From an uncultured Pseudomonadales bacterium (GTDB lineage Bacteria; Pseudomonadota; Gammaproteobacteria; Pseudomonadales; Porticoccaceae): DNA of 11,215 bases. The DNA lies in the NCBI GenBank assembly GCA_905478725.1, contig CAJQJT010000173.1:1-11215 (forward strand), read 5' to 3'. The notes under the pieces were generated by a model that was not told the origin of the DNA, did not search any database, and saw only the letters and a program-made list of their open reading frames with translations. The translations under genes and the position numbers were made by a program. Positions 8,468-11,215 of this stretch are shown here, piece after piece (position 1 is the first letter of the stretch; each line of letters opens with the position of its first letter).

Positions 8468-8509
8468 AAAGGCTCTAATAAAAAGGCTCTATTAAAAAGA
8501 CTCTACTAA
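8468..8509 (+). repeat. Three tandem 14-bp imperfect repeats upstream of the EF-hand gene
   Basis: The units are aaaggctctaataa (8468-8481), aaaggctctattaa (8482-8495) and aaagactctactaa (8496-8509). They run head to tail with one or two differences per unit. The array ends 8 nt before the ribosome site of the following gene, so it lies in its 5' untranslated or promoter region. A period of 14 bp is not a whole number of helical turns, which argues mildly against simple same-face protein binding. It may be an RNA-level element, a slippage-prone spacer or a regulator site. Confidence 0.8.
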
Positions 8510-8517
8510 TCTGATTA

Positions 8518-8525
8518 AGAGGTGG
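8518..8525 (+). promoter_or_regulatory. Strong ribosome binding site of the EF-hand gene
   Basis: The purine-rich agaggtgg stands 4 nt before the ATG at 8530 and supports that start. A small palindrome, taatc-t-gatta (8507-8517), ends right at its edge and could partly mask it. Confidence 0.65.
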
Positions 8526-8529
8526 TTTT

Positions 8530-8844
8530 ATGCGTAATTTACTAGTTTTAACACTGTTGGCTGGGTTCTCTCTGGGAGCTGCTGCCGATCACCACGGCGG
8601 TGATCATGATGGCAAGGCGGGTCATCATAAGGGTATGTTTAAGCATGCTGATCAAGATGGTGATGGTGCGGTTTCTACTGAGGAGCATGAACAAGCTCTA
8701 GAGAAAATGGCCGACAAACGCCGCGAGCGGTTCTCGAAAATGGACAGCGATGGCAATGGTTCTTTGACTGAAGAAGAAGCCCGCGCGGCCAAGACAGAAC
8801 GCCACGAGAGGATGAAAGAAAAGCATCAGCAAAAGCACAACTAA
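8530..8844 (+). CDS. Small exported His-rich protein with two EF-hands
   Basis: This is a 104-residue hypothetical protein with a clear Sec-type signal peptide: Arg2, a hydrophobic core at about 4-16, and A-A-A before a probable cleavage near residue 19-20. The mature N-terminus is rich in His, Asp and Gly (residues 20-39). Two EF-hand loops follow with well-placed calcium ligands: D41-x-D43-x-D45-G ending in E52, and D72-x-D74-x-N76-G ending in E83. The C-terminal 20 residues are strongly charged and probably helical. A calcium-binding role in the periplasm or outside the cell is likely from the loops. The His-rich stretch could add transition-metal binding, but that is inference. It has its own strong ribosome site and terminator and looks like a single-gene unit. 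I do not recognise a named family beyond bacterial EF-hand proteins. Confidence 0.85.
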   Translation: MRNLLVLTLLAGFSLGAAADHHGGDHDGKAGHHKGMFKHADQDGDGAVSTEEHEQALEKMADKRRERFSKMDSDGNGSLTEEEARAAKTERHERMKEKHQQKHN

Positions 8845-8870
8845 TCAGCACTAAGTTGTCAGTCGCGAAG

Positions 8871-8904
8871 AGACCATCTGGAAACAGCTGGTCTTTTTTC
8901 TTTT
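8871..8904 (+). terminator. Rho-independent terminator of the EF-hand gene
   Basis: The arms agaccatctg (8871-8880) and cagctggtct (8885-8894) pair at 9 of 10 positions with one t-c mismatch and a gaaa loop. A run of six T (8894-8899), then c and four more T, follows directly. It lies 27 nt after the EF-hand stop codon and separates that gene from rpe. Confidence 0.85.
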
Positions 8905-9015
8905 CAGGGGTTTCTTGATGCTCTTTTGACTCATCTTGCGCCTTTCACGGGCAAAGTATTTGCACCCCATACCGAAGTCCCGCATGATTACGCCTTAATT
9001 GACTCCTGGTGTTAT

Positions 9016-9684
9016 ATGACTGATTTTTTGATTGCTCCATCCATACTATCTGCCAATTTTGCCCGCCTTGGCGAAGAAGTTGATGCCGTGCTTGAAGCCG
9101 GTGCAGACGTAGTCCACTTTGATGTTATGGACAATCATTATGTGCCCAACCTGACGATCGGACCTATGGTCTGTAAAGCACTGCGCGACCATGGTGTCAC
9201 TGCACCAATCGATGTGCATCTGATGGTGCAGCCGGTGGATGATTTGATCCGCATGTTTGCCGATGTTGGCGCAACCTACATTACCTTTCATCCTGAAGCC
9301 TCCAATCACGTTGATCGCTCACTGCAGTTGATTCGCGATCTTGGCTGCAAGGCCGGCTTGGTATTAAATCCAGCAACCAGTCTAGAAACCGTACGCTGGG
9401 TAATGGATCGAATGGATATGCTGTTATTGATGTCAGTTAACCCAGGTTTTGGCGGTCAGAAATTTATTCCGGCTACACTGGATAAACTAGCGGCGGCGCG
9501 ACAGCTGATCGATAGCAGTGGCCATGATATTCGCCTAGAGATAGATGGCGGAGTAACGGTAAACAATATTCGTGAGATTGCTGCCGCAGGTGCTGATACC
9601 TTTGTCGCCGGTTCGGCAATCTATGGCGCCGATGACTATGCTGAGGTCATCGCCAAGATGCGCAGCGAATTGGCACAGGCATAA
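9016..9684 (+). CDS. rpe: Ribulose-phosphate 3-epimerase
   Basis: It interconverts D-ribulose 5-phosphate and D-xylulose 5-phosphate in the pentose phosphate pathway, in the cytosol. The 222-residue length from the chosen ATG is typical of the family. Visible signatures are I-A-P-S-I-L-S-A near the N-terminus, metal ligands His34 and Asp36 in H-F-D-V-M-D, His68 in D-V-H-L-M-V, and Asp177 in E-I-D-G-G-V. The phosphate-binding [10 protein letters not shown] loop and the late V-A-G-S-A-I-Y segment are also present. The frame stays open upstream to a TTG at 8926, but the family starts at the M-T-D-F-L-I-A-P-S position, so the ATG at 9016 is preferred. Its ribosome site is weak. The strong terminator upstream means rpe should have its own promoter within 8905-9015, which I could not identify. 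In pseudomonads rpe is followed by gph and trpE; gph is absent here. Confidence 0.95.
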   Translation: MTDFLIAPSILSANFARLGEEVDAVLEAGADVVHFDVMDNHYVPNLTIGPMVCKALRDHGVTAPIDVHLMVQPVDDLIRMFADVGATYITFHPEASNHVDRSLQLIRDLGCKAGLVLNPATSLETVRWVMDRMDMLLLMSVNPGFGGQKFIPATLDKLAAARQLIDSSGHDIRLEIDGGVTVNNIREIAAAGADTFVAGSAIYGADDYAEVIAKMRSELAQA

Positions 9685-9728
9685 AGGGCCTCTTGTCTGA
9701 AAAGCATCGGGTTAATTGATAATCTTTC

Positions 9729-9753
9729 GCACTGACGCTTGTCGCGTCGGTGC
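9729..9753. other. Inverted repeat with 10-bp arms between rpe and trpE, overlapping the -35 box
   Basis: The arms gcactgacgc (9729-9738) and gcgtcggtgc (9744-9753) are reverse complements except for one t-g pair, with the loop ttgtc. It starts 45 nt after the rpe stop. There is no T-tract on the + strand, so it could be a weak rpe transcript-end hairpin. Because it covers the proposed -35 box of trpE it could also be an operator. It does not resemble the E. coli TrpR operator. Confidence 0.65.
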
Positions 9754-9766
9754 AAATGCTTACAAT
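9739..9766 (+). promoter_or_regulatory. Candidate sigma-70 promoter of trpE and its leader
   Basis: A -35 box ttgtcg (9739-9744; 4 of 6 consensus) and a -10 box tacaat (9761-9766; 5 of 6) are spaced by 16 bp. Transcription would begin near 9773, about 20 nt before the leader peptide start and about 145 nt before trpE. The position fits a leader-controlled trp transcript, but the call rests on sequence match only. Confidence 0.5.
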
Positions 9767-9792
9767 AGCCACTTAAGTTTCGGAGATAGTGC

Positions 9793-9855
9793 GTGAAAGG
9801 TTCGAGTTCAAAACAGTTTGACAGCAATTGTCACCAGTGGCGTTGGCGCAACTAG
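9793..9855 (+). CDS. trpL: Putative trp leader peptide (20 codons, GTG start, ends Q-W-R-W-R-N)
   Basis: This short frame, too small for routine gene calling, begins with GTG and has ggag 7 nt upstream (9782-9785). It runs M-K-G-S-S-S-K-Q-F-D-S-N-C-H-Q-W-R-W-R-N and stops at tag. Both Trp codons (9838 and 9844) fall at the end, four and two codons before the last sense codon, as in known trp leader peptides such as E. coli TrpL with its W-W-R. It lies between a candidate promoter and trpE. The known role of such peptides is to let ribosome stalling at Trp codons report charged tRNA-Trp and switch the RNA fold downstream. No protein function is expected. Trp is rare in random sequence, so two near the stop directly before trpE are unlikely by chance, but translation is not shown. 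Confidence 0.7.
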   Translation: MKGSSSKQFDSNCHQWRWRN

Positions 9856-9879
9856 AGCCATCGAGGCGTGTTGACGCCT
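9839..9879 (+). promoter_or_regulatory. Attenuator-like region with mutually exclusive hairpins before trpE
   Basis: The hairpin aggcgt (9864-9869) / acgcct (9874-9879) has a 6-bp perfect stem and loop gttg. The same right arm can instead pair with the Trp-codon region: ggcgt (9839-9843) and caac (9849-9852) match gttgacgcc (9870-9878) over 9 bp with a 5-nt bulge. A further small hairpin, tggc (9844-9847) / gcca (9857-9860), competes as well. These exclusive folds are the layout expected of ribosome-controlled attenuation. There is no U-tract after the 9879 arm, so classical intrinsic termination is doubtful. Rho-dependent or translational control is possible. Confidence 0.5.
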
Positions 9880-9904
9880 GCACCACCACATTCTGTTAAA
9901 GAAC

Positions 9905-9909
9905 AAGGA
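9905..9909 (+). promoter_or_regulatory. Ribosome binding site of trpE
   Basis: aagga lies 7 nt before the ATG at 9917. It falls between two copies of the 9-mer attctgtta (9890-9898 and 9909-9917); the second copy runs into the start codon. Confidence 0.7.
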
Positions 9910-9916
9910 TTCTGTT

Positions 9917-11215
9917 ATGACCCCTGAACAATTTACTGAATTAGCCCGTCAAGATTACAACCGTATTCCCGTCACACGCGAAGTGTTGGCTGATCTAGAA
10001 ACCCCCCTTAGTGTTTATTTAAAGTTGGCTTTTGGGCCAAACTCCTACCTATTTGAATCAGTGCAGGGCGGCGAGAAATGGGGCCGTTACTCATTGATTG
10101 GCCTGCATACCTCTACGGTTCTCAAAGTCTTTGGCAATCGACTGGAAATTATTCGCGACGGCAAACCCATGGTTAATCGTCAGACTAGCGATCCCCTGGG
10201 TGAGGTGGACCGATTCCGTCAGCTATTTAGTATGCCCGATCTACCCAACCTGCCACGTTTCACTGGCGGCCTGGTGGGCTACTTTGGCTATGACACAGTG
10301 CGCTTTGTAGAGCCTAAATTAGCTCATGGTGCGCCGCCGGATGAATTGGGAACCCCGGATATATTATTGATGGCTTCGGATGAGGTGGCGATCTTCGACA
10401 ACCTTTCTGGCACCATCATGCTAGTGGTCCATGTGGACGCCAAAGATAAAGAGGCCTTGCCCAAGGCGGAAGCCCGTCTAGATGAGCTTGAAGCCAAGCT
10501 TGAACAGCCCACACCACAACTGCCGCCAATGAATATGGCCGGAGATGGAATGACTGAAGAAGACTTTGTCTCGAGTTTTGGCGAGCAGGACTTCAAAGCC
10601 GCAGTAAATAAAGTCAAAGACTATGTCATGGCCGGTGACGTGATGCAGGTGGTACCGTCCCAGCGCCTGTCGGCACCATTTCACGCTGAGCCGATCAATC
10701 TTTACCGTGCTCTGCGCCGTCTTAATCCATCTCCTTACATGTATTTCCTCGATCTCAATGGTTTTCATATTGTCGGCTCATCTCCAGAAGTCCTCGCTCG
10801 TCTTGAAGATGGGGAAGTCACTGTTCGACCCATTGCTGGCACCCGCAAGCGCGGCGCAACGGAGGAAGAAGATCAGGCCATGGAAGATGAAATGCTCGCC
10901 GATCCTAAAGAGATTGCCGAGCATCTCATGCTGATTGATTTAGGCCGCAATGATGTGGGTCGTATTAGTAAAACCGGTACTGTCGTGGTGACAGAAAAGA
11001 TGGTCGTTGAGCGCTATTCCCACGTAATGCATATAACCTCTAATGTGGTGGGTCAGGTGACCGATGATATGGGCGCCCTAGAAGTGCTTAAGGCAACATT
11101 GCCTGCCGGTACTTTGAGCGGTGCACCGAAAATTCGCGCCATGGAAATTATCGACGAACTCGAACCAGTGAAACGTAATATCTATGGCGGGGCAGTGGGC
11201 TATATCAGTTGGAAC
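9917..11215 (+). CDS. trpE: Anthranilate synthase component I (3'-partial)
   Basis: It converts chorismate to anthranilate, the first committed step of tryptophan synthesis, using ammonia supplied by the glutaminase subunit TrpG. The frame starts at ATG 9917 behind a good ribosome site and is open to the right edge, giving 433 of roughly 490-500 residues. The N-terminal F-E-S-V motif (Ser48) with the following W-G-R-Y-S, and N-P-S-P-Y-M (270-275), are the parts that form the tryptophan feedback site in this family, so allosteric inhibition is expected. Catalytic-domain motifs seen include P-I-A-G-T-R-K-R-G (305-313), [16 protein letters not shown] and [11 protein letters not shown]. It closely resembles pseudomonad TrpE. 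PabB and salicylate/isochorismate synthases share the fold, but the N-terminal feedback motifs and the leader peptide upstream favour TrpE. The end of the gene and any trpG lie outside the window. Confidence 0.96.
   Translation, partial: MTPEQFTELARQDYNRIPVTREVLADLETPLSVYLKLAFGPNSYLFESVQGGEKWGRYSLIGLHTSTVLKVFGNRLEIIRDGKPMVNRQTSDPLGEVDRFRQLFSMPDLPNLPRFTGGLVGYFGYDTVRFVEPKLAHGAPPDELGTPDILLMASDEVAIFDNLSGTIMLVVHVDAKDKEALPKAEARLDELEAKLEQPTPQLPPMNMAGDGMTEEDFVSSFGEQDFKAAVNKVKDYVMAGDVMQVVPSQRLSAPFHAEPINLYRALRRLNPSPYMYFLDLNGFHIVGSSPEVLARLEDGEVTVRPIAGTRKRGATEEEDQAMEDEMLADPKEIAEHLMLIDLGRNDVGRISKTGTVVVTEKMVVERYSHVMHITSNVVGQVTDDMGALEVLKATLPAGTLSGAPKIRAMEIIDELEPVKRNIYGGAVGYISWN

Noticed and set aside
8926..9015. 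TTG-started 30-residue N-terminal extension of rpe
   Set aside because: The frame is merely open. Epimerases of this family begin at the position of the ATG at 9016, and the extension has no ribosome site.
8905..9015. Promoter for rpe (ttgact at 8926-8931, or ttgcac 8960-8965 with catgat 8983-8988)
   Set aside because: The first has no -10 box at acceptable spacing, and the second matches consensus poorly. A promoter must exist after the terminator but I cannot place it.
9685..9792. Remnant of gph between rpe and trpE
   Set aside because: No haloacid-dehalogenase motif (such as D-x-D-G-T) or frame remnant is visible in this stretch.

Overview
The window looks like a chromosomal segment of a gammaproteobacterium, probably a marine relative of Pseudomonas (Cellvibrionales-type lineages would fit; this is inference from gene content and protein similarity, not from a marker gene). 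All recognisable genes lie on the + strand. I see no insertion sequence, phage gene, tRNA, rRNA or CRISPR array, and base composition looks even throughout. It reads as core chromosome rather than an accessory island.

Region 1 (2-6621) is the 3' half of a Pil-Chp type IV pilus chemosensory cluster in the order chpA-chpB-chpC. A giant hybrid CheA-type kinase enters from outside the window. It carries one Thr-type and three His-type phosphotransfer domains, a CheA kinase core, a CheW domain and a receiver. It is followed 9 nt later by a stand-alone CheB methylesterase domain and then, through a 4-nt stop/start overlap, by a CheW-like adaptor. In Pseudomonas this pathway controls type IV pilus twitching and cAMP-linked surface responses.

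Region 2 (6622-8412) is an intergenic stretch with two inverted repeats, followed by an AMP-forming acyl-CoA synthetase of the AlkK/DmdB type. Region 3 (8413-8904) has three tandem 14-bp repeats, a small exported His-rich protein with two EF-hands, and a good intrinsic terminator.

Region 4 (9016-11215) is rpe (ribulose-phosphate 3-epimerase) followed by trpE (anthranilate synthase component I), which runs off the right edge. Pseudomonads have gph between rpe and trpE; here it is missing. The 232-nt gap instead holds a plausible promoter, an inverted repeat over its -35 box, and a 20-codon GTG-started leader ORF ending in Q-W-R-W-R-N. Mutually exclusive RNA pairings follow the leader ORF, so this looks like a tryptophan-sensing leader in front of trpE.

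I found no wholly new system. The trp leader, the 14-bp repeat array and the in-frame 12-bp repeats in the chpA linkers are the observations most worth following.
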